Positions 7,422 to 14,568 of a DNA stretch of 14,722 bases are shown here, one piece after another. Under the pieces are notes generated by a model. The model saw only the letters and a program-made list of their open reading frames with translations, had not been told where the DNA came from and searched no databases. A program made the translations under genes and the position numbers. This DNA is from an uncultured Mollicutes bacterium (lineage in GTDB: Bacteria; Bacillota_I; Bacilli_A; RFN20; CAG-826). Each line of letters opens with the position of its first letter. Position 1 is the first letter of the stretch. Location: assembly GCA_937893635.1 (NCBI GenBank), contig CALBGF010000135.1, forward strand, positions 1-14,722, written 5' to 3'.

Positions 7422-8813
7422 TTATTTATTCTTGTTATTTTTATATTCGACAAGGACTTCTTTTAATGTACCAGTTTTACAATTGCTTGTTTTAGCTTTG
7501 TCGCATGTTGCTTTAAATTCTTCGACTGTACATGTTAAGGCATTAGTTTTTGTTTCTTCTTTTGATGTATCAAGATTTAAGTTAACAGTATATACACCCC
7601 AAGAAGAAGTCCACCAACCAGTAACAGTAGTTTTATAATTCCATACTGTCCAGTTGTAGTTATATTTATCGTACCATTCATTTAAAGCAAAATTCCAAGC
7701 ATTACGATCTTCAAAATAAGTAAACTCACCAATTAATACGGGAACATTATAATCTTTACCAATATTACGCATCATATGATACATTTTAAACATATCCATC
7801 GTAACAATATTATTTTGCCAGTTATAATGATGATATTCATACATTACATTTTCCCAGCCATATTTTTTAGGATTTGGTAAAGTAGAGAAATCCCAACATC
7901 CTTCCATAGTTATAACGTGGTTATCATTATTTTTACGAATTACTTGATAAACTTTATCAAAATAATCCCAGCATACTTTAGTAGTAGAACCTAGTTTTTT
8001 GCTTGTTTGTGGTTCGTTTAGTATGTCATAACTTGCAATAGTAGACGCAAGGTCACTTCTAGTAGTGGAATAATAACTAGATACATAATCCCATAAATCT
8101 AAAACCGCATTTTCATAAGTTTCATTACCCCAAAATCCAGGTTTATCCGCGATAAGTCCACTATGCTCATAACCATTTTGTGAACCAGGAGCGCCGTGCA
8201 AATCTAAGATACAATATAAATCATTTTCTTTGCAGTTTTCTAAAAACCAATTTAAATAACTAAATGCAACGCTTTCTTCTTTTCTAGTAAAATCATCATT
8301 TAAGATGTTGCGCCAATAAAAAGGTAAACGAATAGTATTAAGACCTAAATCATTTTTAATAATTTTAAAATCTTCTTCATCAAAGAAAGACTTATAATAA
8401 TATTCTTTTAATTCTTCTTGATGATCTTTAAGATTCTCATTTTTATTTAAAGCATCTAAAAACATTTCCTCAGAAAATTCATCATAAGATAGATTTCCGT
8501 CTTTATCTTTAATAAGGTTTCCATCTTTATCTTTTTTTGGCTCTAAATCAAATGGTGACATCCAACCTTCTTGAAGTAAAATATTTCCCGCATTAATGCC
8601 ATTTAATTTAATAATATTACCATCCTTATCATATAAAGAACGATTTTGTGCAGAAATTAAATTAGTGCCAGTTGGTTCAATTTTTTCTGCTTGAACAGGA
8701 ATTTTATAATTCCAAGAATAAGCAAATAATCCCAATACTGTTGCACTTGTTGCAATAATTAAAGATCCTAAAGTAATTAAAACAATCCTTGCTATTTTAT
8801 GTTTCTTTTTCAT
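7422..8813 (-). CDS. Membrane-anchored glycoside hydrolase family 5 enzyme
   Basis: 463 aa. GH5 enzymes are retaining glycosidases on beta-glucans, mannans and related chains. Residues 1-8 are basic (KKKHK) and 9-31 form one membrane segment with no clear cleavage site, so the enzyme is probably tethered outside. The (beta/alpha)8 signatures are in order: LGLNTIRLPFYW, YCILDLHGAPGSQNGYEHSG, DILNEPQ with acid/base E267, YEYHHYNW, and VPVLIGEFTYF with nucleophile E363. The LHGAPGSQNG loop is like exo-beta-1,3-glucanase-type GH5 members, but the subfamily and substrate are not settled. An acidic insert with DKDGN motifs occupies about residues 90-115. The ATG at 8813 is chosen over an upstream TTG because AAAGAGGA (8828-8821) is 7 nt from it. 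It lies 74 nt downstream of the LysR gene on the same strand and has its own candidate promoter. Confidence 0.9.
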   Translation of the reverse strand: MKKKHKIARIVLITLGSLIIATSATVLGLFAYSWNYKIPVQAEKIEPTGTNLISAQNRSLYDKDGNIIKLNGINAGNILLQEGWMSPFDLEPKKDKDGNLIKDKDGNLSYDEFSEEMFLDALNKNENLKDHQEELKEYYYKSFFDEEDFKIIKNDLGLNTIRLPFYWRNILNDDFTRKEESVAFSYLNWFLENCKENDLYCILDLHGAPGSQNGYEHSGLIADKPGFWGNETYENAVLDLWDYVSSYYSTTRSDLASTIASYDILNEPQTSKKLGSTTKVCWDYFDKVYQVIRKNNDNHVITMEGCWDFSTLPNPKKYGWENVMYEYHHYNWQNNIVTMDMFKMYHMMRNIGKDYNVPVLIGEFTYFEDRNAWNFALNEWYDKYNYNWTVWNYKTTVTGWWTSSWGVYTVNLNLDTSKEETKTNALTCTVEEFKATCDKAKTSNCKTGTLKEVLVEYKNNKNK

Positions 8814-8835
8814 GTTTTTTTCCTCTTTCAATTTA

Positions 8836-8864
8836 ATAATACTATTTTTTTAAAATATAAGCAA
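8836..8864 (-). promoter_or_regulatory. Candidate promoter of the GH5 gene (TTGCTT-N17-TATTAT)
   Basis: Minus-strand TTGCTT (8864-8859) and TATTAT (8841-8836, five of six) are 17 nt apart in the gap between the LysR and GH5 genes. The -35 hexamer and spacing equal those found before the genes at 176 and 4129. Start near 8829 would give a short leader carrying the Shine-Dalgarno. Confidence 0.5.
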
Positions 8865-8887
8865 ATTTATGCTAGTTATACAAATTA

Positions 8888-9751
8888 TTAACTTAAAAAT
8901 TCTAAAAAGTCATTAATGATTTTCGAACTATCTTTTTCTTTAAGCCAAATAACCTTACGTGAATATGGATTGATATTTTTAAGTTCAAGGTTTTTAATGT
9001 TTTGATTATAATTAATAGCTTCGGTTTTTGGAAGCGGAACAATGGCTATAAGATTTTTGGCTTTGGCAATTTCAATAGCGGCTAAAGAAGTAGTGGTTGT
9101 TACGACAATATTTGGCGATAAATTTAATTGATGAAAATGAGCAATGATATTATCTTCATAAGCACGAGGAACAACCAATTTGTAATTTGCTAAATCATTA
9201 ATAGTAATAACTTGTTTTGCTAATAATAATGATTGAGGTGGTAAGACAACTTTGAATACTTCTGGCTCTAAAATACGGTAATTATATTTATCAAGATTGT
9301 TGATATTAGCGTTAATGATAGCAACATCGACTTTACCCTCATTTAAATATTGTTCAGCAAGAACAGTATTACATTCATAAACATTTAATTTAATATTAGG
9401 GTAAAGATTAAAAAAGGTATGAAAGATTTTATTTATTAATTCCTTATATATCGAAGGAGGCAAAGCAATATTTAAAGTATCATGCATGCCATTTACAATG
9501 TTATTAATATTAACAAATGATTGATTGTATAATTTAATTATTTCTTTGCTTTTAAGATAAAGTTCTTTTCCTGCCGGGGTTAATTTAATGTTCTTTCCTC
9601 CACGATACATAAGCTTAGTTTGATATAAATCTTCTAAGTACTTGATTTGGTTAGAAAGAGAAGGTTGAGCAATAAATAATTTTTTACTTGCTAGCGAAAT
9701 ATTCTTTTCATCAACGATAGTAACAAAGTTTTTTAAGTATTCAATATTCAT
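8888..9751 (-). CDS. LysR-family transcriptional regulator
   Basis: 287 aa, full length for the family. LysR proteins are homotetramers that bind T-N11-A dyads and respond to a small metabolite. Residues 1-60 are the winged helix-turn-helix: MNIEYLKNFVTIVDEKNISLASKKLFIAQPSLSNQIKYLE with recognition helix around 28-45, then LTPAGKELY. Residues 88-287 are the two-lobed effector domain (LNIALPPSIY, VDVAIINANI, LVVPRAY). ATG 9751 has GAGGT (9760-9756) upstream. It is divergent from an AEC transporter and dehydrogenase operon, the classic LysR arrangement, so those genes are the likely targets; the GH5 gene behind it is a possible second one. Confidence 0.93.
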   Translation of the reverse strand: MNIEYLKNFVTIVDEKNISLASKKLFIAQPSLSNQIKYLEDLYQTKLMYRGGKNIKLTPAGKELYLKSKEIIKLYNQSFVNINNIVNGMHDTLNIALPPSIYKELINKIFHTFFNLYPNIKLNVYECNTVLAEQYLNEGKVDVAIINANINNLDKYNYRILEPEVFKVVLPPQSLLLAKQVITINDLANYKLVVPRAYEDNIIAHFHQLNLSPNIVVTTTTSLAAIEIAKAKNLIAIVPLPKTEAINYNQNIKNLELKNINPYSRKVIWLKEKDSSKIINDFLEFLS

Positions 9752-9798
9752 ATTTACCTCACTTATAATAAAAATAAATAGTTTTGATTTAAAATATA

Positions 9799-9811
9799 TA
9801 TAAACATTATA
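9799..9811. promoter_or_regulatory. Candidate LysR operator (T-N11-A dyad)
   Basis: TATAA-ACA-TTATA is a perfect 13-bp dyad that fits the T-N11-A form of LysR sites. It covers the -10 box of the regulator's own promoter (9811-9806), which would suit autorepression. Its only non-A/T base is central, so chance cannot be excluded. Confidence 0.3.
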
Positions 9812-9833
9812 ACTTATTTTATTACATTGTCAT
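9806..9833 (-). promoter_or_regulatory. Candidate LysR gene promoter (ATGACA-N16-TATAAT)
   Basis: Minus-strand ATGACA (9833-9828, five of six) and perfect TATAAT (9811-9806) are 16 nt apart. Start near 9799 leaves a leader of about 48 nt before the LysR ATG. Its -35 lies inside the spacer of the opposing promoter. Confidence 0.55.
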
Positions 9834-9849
9834 CTATTTATTTTATAAT
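9822..9849 (+). promoter_or_regulatory. Candidate promoter of the AEC transporter operon
   Basis: A perfect TATAAT (9844-9849) is preceded by a poor -35, TTACAT (9822-9827), at 16 nt. A good -10 with a weak -35 fits an activator-dependent promoter. Start near 9856 makes the ATG at 9858 almost leaderless, supporting the later start at 9882. Confidence 0.5.
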
Positions 9850-9881
9850 AACCCCGGATGGATAAAAAGGAGATTGATATT

Positions 9882-11021
9882 ATGTTTAATCTGACCGATA
9901 TTGGTAGCAATGTCATAGAAGCACTAAGTTCTATGAATCTATGGATTGCTATCGCTAAAAGTGTATTTATCATTTTAGTTGGTTTCATCTTTACTAAAAC
10001 TAAAACGCTTCCTGAGACAACAGGTAAAACACTTACAAAGATAGTCATGAATATTTGCTTACCATGCTTAGCATTTGGTTCATTTATGACTAGCGTAACA
10101 AGAGAAAACTTTATGAGCTGTATTTTCTCGTTTGTTTATGGCTTTATTATTTATATTGCCTTTATTTTCTTAGCTAAAGCTCTATTTATGTGGGTTAAAG
10201 ATCCAACCAAAAAGAAAGTAATGGAAATTTTGTTTGTATTTGGTTCAACAACTTTCTTTGGTCAACCACTTATTCAAGCTGTATTCCCAGAGTCCTTTAA
10301 TGATTCAAGTATGTTTAATATTGCATATCGTGTATTCTTGTATTCGTATGCTTATTATGCAATTTGTCAATCTAATGACACTAGCAAAGAAGGAAATGAA
10401 CAAAAAGAAACTTCTAAACCTAGCGTTAAATCAATTTTAAAGAAAATATTTGTAAACCCAATTATTATTGCGACATTTGTAGGATTCATTTTATGGAGTC
10501 TTCAATTAGTAGGAAATGCAAATGACGCAAATAACTGGTGGGTTGTAACAGTTAATGGCGCTAATAACGTACCTGCAACTGGAGCGTTCTGGAATATTAA
10601 AGTTTCACTTCCTTGGTTATATCAAACTATTAACACATTAGGAAGTTTATCTTCCCCATTAGTGTGGATTGCTATTGGTTGTACATTAGGTAAAGTCTCA
10701 TTTAAAGAAGCAGCAAAAGATAGAAACGTTTGGATTTTCACATTCATTAAGATTATTGCTGCACCAGTAATTAACTTTGCTTTATTATTCTTAATTAATT
10801 TAATTCCAGGTATTAATGTTACCTTCAATACTTTAGCAGCAACAACTCTTATGTGGGCTGTTCCACCTGCTACTGTGGCTATTACTTATTGTATTGACTC
10901 AAATAAAGAAGCAGTTTTTGCTTCAAGTTGTTCATTAATTGGTACTTTGGTTTCCGTTGCGTTTATTCCAGTTTATATTATATTATTAACTGTAATTCAA
11001 AGTGCCGCAATATTTGCTTAA
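9882..11021 (+). CDS. AEC-family (auxin efflux carrier-like) transporter
   Basis: 379 aa. Bacterial AEC members move malate, lactate or other carboxylates; the substrate here is inferred from the dehydrogenase next to it. About ten membrane segments are visible. The first half holds LTKIVMNICLPCLAFGSF and LFVFGSTTFFGQPLIQAVFPE. A hydrophilic loop (about residues 168-190, NDTSKEGNEQKETSK) follows. The second half holds FVNPIIIATFVGFIL, LSSPLVWIAIGCTLGK and MWAVPPATVAITYC. An insert rich in Asn and Trp (about 208-240) lies before the LSSP segment. ATG 9882 is preferred because AAAAGGAG (9865-9872) is 9 nt away, whereas ATG 9858 has no Shine-Dalgarno. The dehydrogenase gene begins 15 nt after the stop. 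Confidence 0.88.
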   Translation: MFNLTDIGSNVIEALSSMNLWIAIAKSVFIILVGFIFTKTKTLPETTGKTLTKIVMNICLPCLAFGSFMTSVTRENFMSCIFSFVYGFIIYIAFIFLAKALFMWVKDPTKKKVMEILFVFGSTTFFGQPLIQAVFPESFNDSSMFNIAYRVFLYSYAYYAICQSNDTSKEGNEQKETSKPSVKSILKKIFVNPIIIATFVGFILWSLQLVGNANDANNWWVVTVNGANNVPATGAFWNIKVSLPWLYQTINTLGSLSSPLVWIAIGCTLGKVSFKEAAKDRNVWIFTFIKIIAAPVINFALLFLINLIPGINVTFNTLAATTLMWAVPPATVAITYCIDSNKEAVFASSCSLIGTLVSVAFIPVYIILLTVIQSAAIFA

Positions 11022-11036
11022 GGAGGAGTGTTTATT

Positions 11037-12044
11037 ATGAAAATGAAAATTGCTTGTTTTGGTGTTAGAGATTATGAAATTTCTTATTTTAATGATTTAG
11101 CCAAAAAATATGATTATGAAGTAGACTTATTCCCTCAATTTTTAAATACTGAAAACTATAAAGATGCTTTAGAATATGAAGCTGTTATGGTTCGTGGTAA
11201 TTGTGTAGTAAATTATGAAGCGATGAAAGATTTAGCAAGTCATGGCTTAAAATATTACTTAACTAGAACAGCGGGTTATAACCACGTTGATTTAAATGCT
11301 TGTAAAGATTTTAATATTAAGACTGCTTTCGTTCCTGGTTATTCCCCTAATGCAATTAGTGAATTAGCTTTAACCCTTGCAATGAGTTTATTAAGAAATG
11401 TAGTTTACACTACTGATTATACACATAAAGGTAATTTTAAGGTTACTAATCAAATGTTCTCACGTGAAGTTCGTGGATGTACAGTTGGTATCTTAGGATG
11501 TGGAAGAATTGGTTGTACAACGGCAAAATTATTTAAAGGCTTAGGAGCAAGAGTTGTTGGATATGATATTTATCAATCTGACTATGCAAAAGAAGTAGTG
11601 GAATTCTTACCATTAGATGAATTCATTAAGCAAAGTGATATTATTTGTGTACATTTAGCTTATATCAAAGGTAAAAATGATAACTTTATTAATGAAGAAT
11701 TTATTAAGAATATGAAACATCATTCTATATTAGTAAATGTTGCAAGAGGCGAAGTATTAGACTTAAATGCCGCATTAAAAGCAGTAGAAGAAGGTCACTT
11801 AGACGGACTTGCTATTGATGTTATCGAAAATGAAAAAACTTTATTCTTTAAAAACTTCGATGATCCAAAACATATGGATACCGAAGAACATCAAAAACTT
11901 ATTGATTTATATCCAAAAGTTTTAGTGACACCTCACGTTGGTTCATCTACTGATAAAGCTCTTATTGATATGATTGAAGCATCTCTAAAGAACTTAGATG
12001 AATTCTTAAATACTGGAAATTGCAAAAACTCTTTAATTAAATAA
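11037..12044 (+). CDS. D-2-hydroxyacid dehydrogenase, D-lactate dehydrogenase-like
   Basis: 335 aa. This NAD-dependent family interconverts 2-oxo acids and D-2-hydroxy acids, such as pyruvate and D-lactate. The substrate-domain motif is RTAGYNHVDL. The Rossmann fold shows GILGCGRIG (G154-C-G156-R-I-G159) and the NAD-selecting D177 in VVGYDIY. The catalytic triad is R237 (VNVARGE), E266 (DVIENE) and H300 (TPHVG). The stretch KTLFFKNFDDP is like D-LDH/VanH/2-hydroxyisocaproate members. The H300 context (HVGSSTD) differs from the HQAF/HTAF common in true D-LDH, so substrate is open. ATG 11037 lies 10 nt after AGGAGG (11021-11026); a GTG at 11028 is too close. The gene is followed by a terminator. 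Confidence 0.9.
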   Translation: MKMKIACFGVRDYEISYFNDLAKKYDYEVDLFPQFLNTENYKDALEYEAVMVRGNCVVNYEAMKDLASHGLKYYLTRTAGYNHVDLNACKDFNIKTAFVPGYSPNAISELALTLAMSLLRNVVYTTDYTHKGNFKVTNQMFSREVRGCTVGILGCGRIGCTTAKLFKGLGARVVGYDIYQSDYAKEVVEFLPLDEFIKQSDIICVHLAYIKGKNDNFINEEFIKNMKHHSILVNVARGEVLDLNAALKAVEEGHLDGLAIDVIENEKTLFFKNFDDPKHMDTEEHQKLIDLYPKVLVTPHVGSSTDKALIDMIEASLKNLDEFLNTGNCKNSLIK

Positions 12045-12056
12045 ATTGTTATGAAA

Positions 12057-12089
12057 CACTAATTATCTATAAATAGTTAGTGCTTTTTT
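12057..12089 (+). terminator. Rho-independent terminator after the dehydrogenase gene
   Basis: Arms CACTAATTAT (12057-12066) and ATAGTTAGTG (12073-12082) pair over 10 positions with one G-U. The loop is 6 nt, and six T (12084-12089) follow after one C. It separates the transporter/dehydrogenase operon from the two-component genes. Confidence 0.85.
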
Positions 12090-12160
12090 ATTGAATTTGT
12101 TTTTATATCGGAAATGTCAGAAAAAATAATTCTTTTATGTTTTTATTATAATTATCGCAA

Positions 12161-12181
12161 TTAATTATTAATAATAATTAA
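12161..12181. repeat. Perfect 21-bp A/T inverted repeat upstream of the LytTR promoter
   Basis: TTAATTATTA (12161-12170) and TAATAATTAA (12172-12181) are exact inverted copies around a single A, about 50 bp before the -35 box at 12230. It has no G/C and no T run, so it is not a terminator. It may be a protein site or simply AT-rich DNA. The rest of 12090-12229 shows nothing I can name. Confidence 0.5.
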
Positions 12182-12229
12182 AATTAATAACTATAAATTT
12201 CTAATTAATTATGCCTATTTTCTCTATGT

Positions 12230-12258
12230 TTGACAAACAAAATAAAATGTTGTACTAT
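12230..12258 (+). promoter_or_regulatory. Promoter of the LytTR/GHKL pair (TTGACA-N17-TACTAT)
   Basis: Consensus TTGACA (12230-12235) and TACTAT (12253-12258, four of six) are exactly 17 nt apart. It is the only perfect -35 I found in this window. Start near 12265 gives a leader of about 28 nt holding GGAGG (12275-12279), which is 13 nt from the ATG, longer than usual. Confidence 0.65.
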
Positions 12259-12292
12259 CAAAAAAAATAGTAATGGAGGCTAGTTTTATCCA

Positions 12293-13036
12293 ATGAATGA
12301 AAGTGCAATCGATAAATTAGACATCTATAAAGTATTAATACTTGAAGATAATTTAGAAGCCTCTAATACTTTACAAGAATTCTTTAAACAATATGGAAAT
12401 GAACATAAAATCAAATTTCAAGTTGAAACATATAATACCGCTAAAGGATTTATTGATAATTACACAAAAAGTGATTTAGTACTTATTGATATTGAACTTC
12501 CTGATGGTAATGGTTTTAATGTAACTAAGAATTTACGCGAAGTTGATAAAGAAGTTATGATTATTTTTGTAACAAATATGGCACAATATGCTGTTAAAGG
12601 TTACGAAGTAGAAGCATTTGATTTTGTGGTAAAACCAGTTAATTATTATCAATTATCGATAAAAATGGATCGCGCTTTAGTTAAATTAGCAAATATTCAT
12701 CAATCTCGAGAAAAAACAATTTATTTAAAAACAACTAAAGAAATAATTGCTATTAAAGAAGCCGATATTATGTATGTAGAAGTTATTAACCATTCTCTTA
12801 TTTATCATACAGCAAGAGGAAATTATGAAGTATATGGAACAATGAGTAAAGCTTCAAAAGAACTTTCTAATAACCATTTTGAATTTTGTAATCGTTGTTA
12901 TTTAGTTAATTTATCTTATGTTCGTAGTGTAAAAGGATATGAATGTCAAGTTGGAAATGATAAAATTGCTATATCTCATCTTAAAAAGAAAACTTTTTTA
13001 GAAAAATTAAGTAATTATTTTGTATTTGGAAACTAG
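12293..13036 (+). CDS. LytTR-family response regulator
   Basis: 247 aa. Receiver domain, residues 13-130: acidic pair E18-D19 (LILEDN), phosphoacceptor D66 (LVLIDIELPDGNGF), T94 (FVTNMAQYA) and K114 (DFVVKPV), all conserved, so phosphorylation should work. LytTR DNA-binding domain, about 142-245: KTIYLKTTKEIIAIKEADIMYVE, then NHFEFCNRCYLVNLSYVRSV and KIAISHLKKKTF. LytTR domains bind tandem 9-bp direct repeats. The AgrA/VirR/ComE class usually answers to peptides or other extracellular cues sensed by a GHKL kinase, and one follows 8 nt downstream. An in-frame TAG at 12281-12283 blocks any earlier start, so ATG 12293 stands despite its long spacing from GGAGG. Confidence 0.93.
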   Translation: MNESAIDKLDIYKVLILEDNLEASNTLQEFFKQYGNEHKIKFQVETYNTAKGFIDNYTKSDLVLIDIELPDGNGFNVTKNLREVDKEVMIIFVTNMAQYAVKGYEVEAFDFVVKPVNYYQLSIKMDRALVKLANIHQSREKTIYLKTTKEIIAIKEADIMYVEVINHSLIYHTARGNYEVYGTMSKASKELSNNHFEFCNRCYLVNLSYVRSVKGYECQVGNDKIAISHLKKKTFLEKLSNYFVFGN

Positions 13037-13044
13037 GTGCTTTT

Positions 13045-14391
13045 ATGACAAATTTGATTCTTTATAAAATAATTTTCGTATTTGAAATTTATATATGTGA
13101 ATTAATATTTGGAATAACTTTAAAAAAGCAATCCAAATTTATTTTTCGTTTATTAGGTGGAATTATTTTAAATGTTGGTTTTGCTTTATTACTAGGGCTT
13201 TTACCGCAAGATAATGTTTTTGTTTCAACATTGATATTCCCATTAATATTTTCATTTTCTATTTTAGTATTGAAGTTTTGTTTTAAAAACACATGGACTA
13301 CGGTAACATTTATTGCTTTCGCGGCTTACACCGTTCAACATTTTGGTTATGAATTAACTAGCTTTATTATGTCTTTAATTGTGTGGGATCGACCGCCTTT
13401 ATATAACATGTATAACAATAGTGAATTTTCTTTTTGGACTTTTGATTTACATACTTTCATTTATTGTTGGATTTATTTCTTTTGTTTTGTTGGCACAAAT
13501 ATTTTATTCTACTACTTATTTGCTAAAAGAATCGAAAGAAGAAAAGATTTTTCTGTTAAAGCCGATGCGATGTTAATATTTGTAGGTGTAGGATTATTTA
13601 TTGATATTTTATTTAATTCTTTGGTAGTGGCATTTGGTAATAATTTAGATATTGTTACCGGGTTAATCAATAATTTATATAATTGTTTCTGCTGTTTATT
13701 ACTTTTATATGCCTTATTTACGATGATTGATAGTAGAAGAGTTCGTAAAGAAAATGAAATGTTACAAGCACTTTGGAAACGAGCGGAAGAACAATATAAT
13801 TTATCGAAAGAAAACATTGAACTTATTAATCTAAAATGTCATGACTTAAAACATCAAATCCACGCAATTGAAACAAATAAAACTATTTCTCCGAATGTGT
13901 TATCGGAAATAGAAGATTCAATTGGTTTTTACGATTCATTTGTTAAAACTGAAAATGAGGCACTAAATGTTATTCTTACAGAAAAAAGTATTCGTTGTCA
14001 TAAAAATAATATTGCTCTATCCGTAATTGCGGATGGCAAGAGTATGAACTTTATGAATGAAGTTGATATATATTCTTTATTTGGCAATGCTTTTGATAAC
14101 GCTATTGAAGCAGTAATGAAAATTGATAATCCAACAAAAAGAGTTATTTCTTTATCAATTAAGAATGAAGCGGATATGCTATCGATTGTTTTATCTAATA
14201 GTTTTACTGGTGAAATTAAATTTGATAATTCTGGTAATCCAGTTACAACTAAAGATAATAATGGCTATCATGGTTTTGGAACAAAAAGTATTATTGCAGT
14301 TAGCGAAAAGTATGGCGGCTTAGTCAATTTTAAAGTCGTAGGTAATGTATTTTATTTATATATTCTTTTCCCAATTAACAAAACTGATTAA
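13045..14391 (+). CDS. GHKL (AgrC-like) sensor histidine kinase
   Basis: 448 aa. Residues 1-227 hold six or seven membrane segments with short loops, so the signal is probably sensed in or at the membrane. Residues 228-262 are a charged, likely coiled-coil linker (RRVRKENEMLQALWKRAEEQ). The H box is LKCHDLKHQIHAIE with probable phospho-His H266. The ATP-binding GHKL domain shows the N box GNAFDNAIEAV (N348, D351, N352) and G box GYHGFGTKSI (G410-F-G412). There is no PAS, HAMP or extracellular sensor domain. AGGTG (13035-13039) overlaps the regulator's stop and serves as the Shine-Dalgarno. Together with the LytTR regulator it forms a complete two-component system. No clear terminator follows. 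Confidence 0.93.
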   Translation: MTNLILYKIIFVFEIYICELIFGITLKKQSKFIFRLLGGIILNVGFALLLGLLPQDNVFVSTLIFPLIFSFSILVLKFCFKNTWTTVTFIAFAAYTVQHFGYELTSFIMSLIVWDRPPLYNMYNNSEFSFWTFDLHTFIYCWIYFFCFVGTNILFYYLFAKRIERRKDFSVKADAMLIFVGVGLFIDILFNSLVVAFGNNLDIVTGLINNLYNCFCCLLLLYALFTMIDSRRVRKENEMLQALWKRAEEQYNLSKENIELINLKCHDLKHQIHAIETNKTISPNVLSEIEDSIGFYDSFVKTENEALNVILTEKSIRCHKNNIALSVIADGKSMNFMNEVDIYSLFGNAFDNAIEAVMKIDNPTKRVISLSIKNEADMLSIVLSNSFTGEIKFDNSGNPVTTKDNNGYHGFGTKSIIAVSEKYGGLVNFKVVGNVFYLYILFPINKTD

Positions 14392-14568
14392 CGTTCACGA
14401 AGAAAATAAATACGTGTATGAAAAAAACTTGCTTGAAAGTAGCAATTTATTGTAAAACTTAAATGTAAGCGGTTTATTAACTTTTAATATGCAGCTTGCT
14501 TTTTACAAATTGAGATTTCAGTAAGTTTTTTTAGTTTGTAAATAGTTTTTTATAAGAAGGAGGAATTT
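14392..14568 (+). promoter_or_regulatory. 177-nt regulatory gap before the last gene; candidate LytTR sites
   Basis: The gap is too long for simple operon spacing and has no strong terminator, only a weak 5-bp TTGCT/AGCAA hairpin (14429-14445). CTTGCTTTTTA (14495-14505) repeats the string seen at the promoters for the genes at 176 and 4129, but no good -10 follows at 16-18 nt. Against the LytTR consensus [TA][AC][CA]GTTN[AG][TG], the minus strand matches nine of nine at 14484-14476 and seven of nine at 14461-14453, 23 bp apart. The plus strand has partial matches at 14522, 14531 and 14542. In such AT-rich DNA these are suggestive only. Confidence 0.3.

Noticed and set aside
9858..9881. Upstream ATG for the AEC transporter
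   Set aside because: It lies about 2 nt after the predicted transcription start, has no Shine-Dalgarno, and encodes charged residues that include the real Shine-Dalgarno.
12161..12181. A/T dyad as a second terminator
   Set aside because: The stem has no G or C and no T run follows; a proper terminator already lies at 12057-12089.
12273..12296. Seven-codon leader ORF (ATG GAG GCT AGT TTT ATC CAA TGA) whose stop overlaps the response regulator ATG
   Set aside because: Its own start contains the GGAGG that serves the regulator, and it has no Shine-Dalgarno of its own; the predicted transcript begins only about 8 nt before it.
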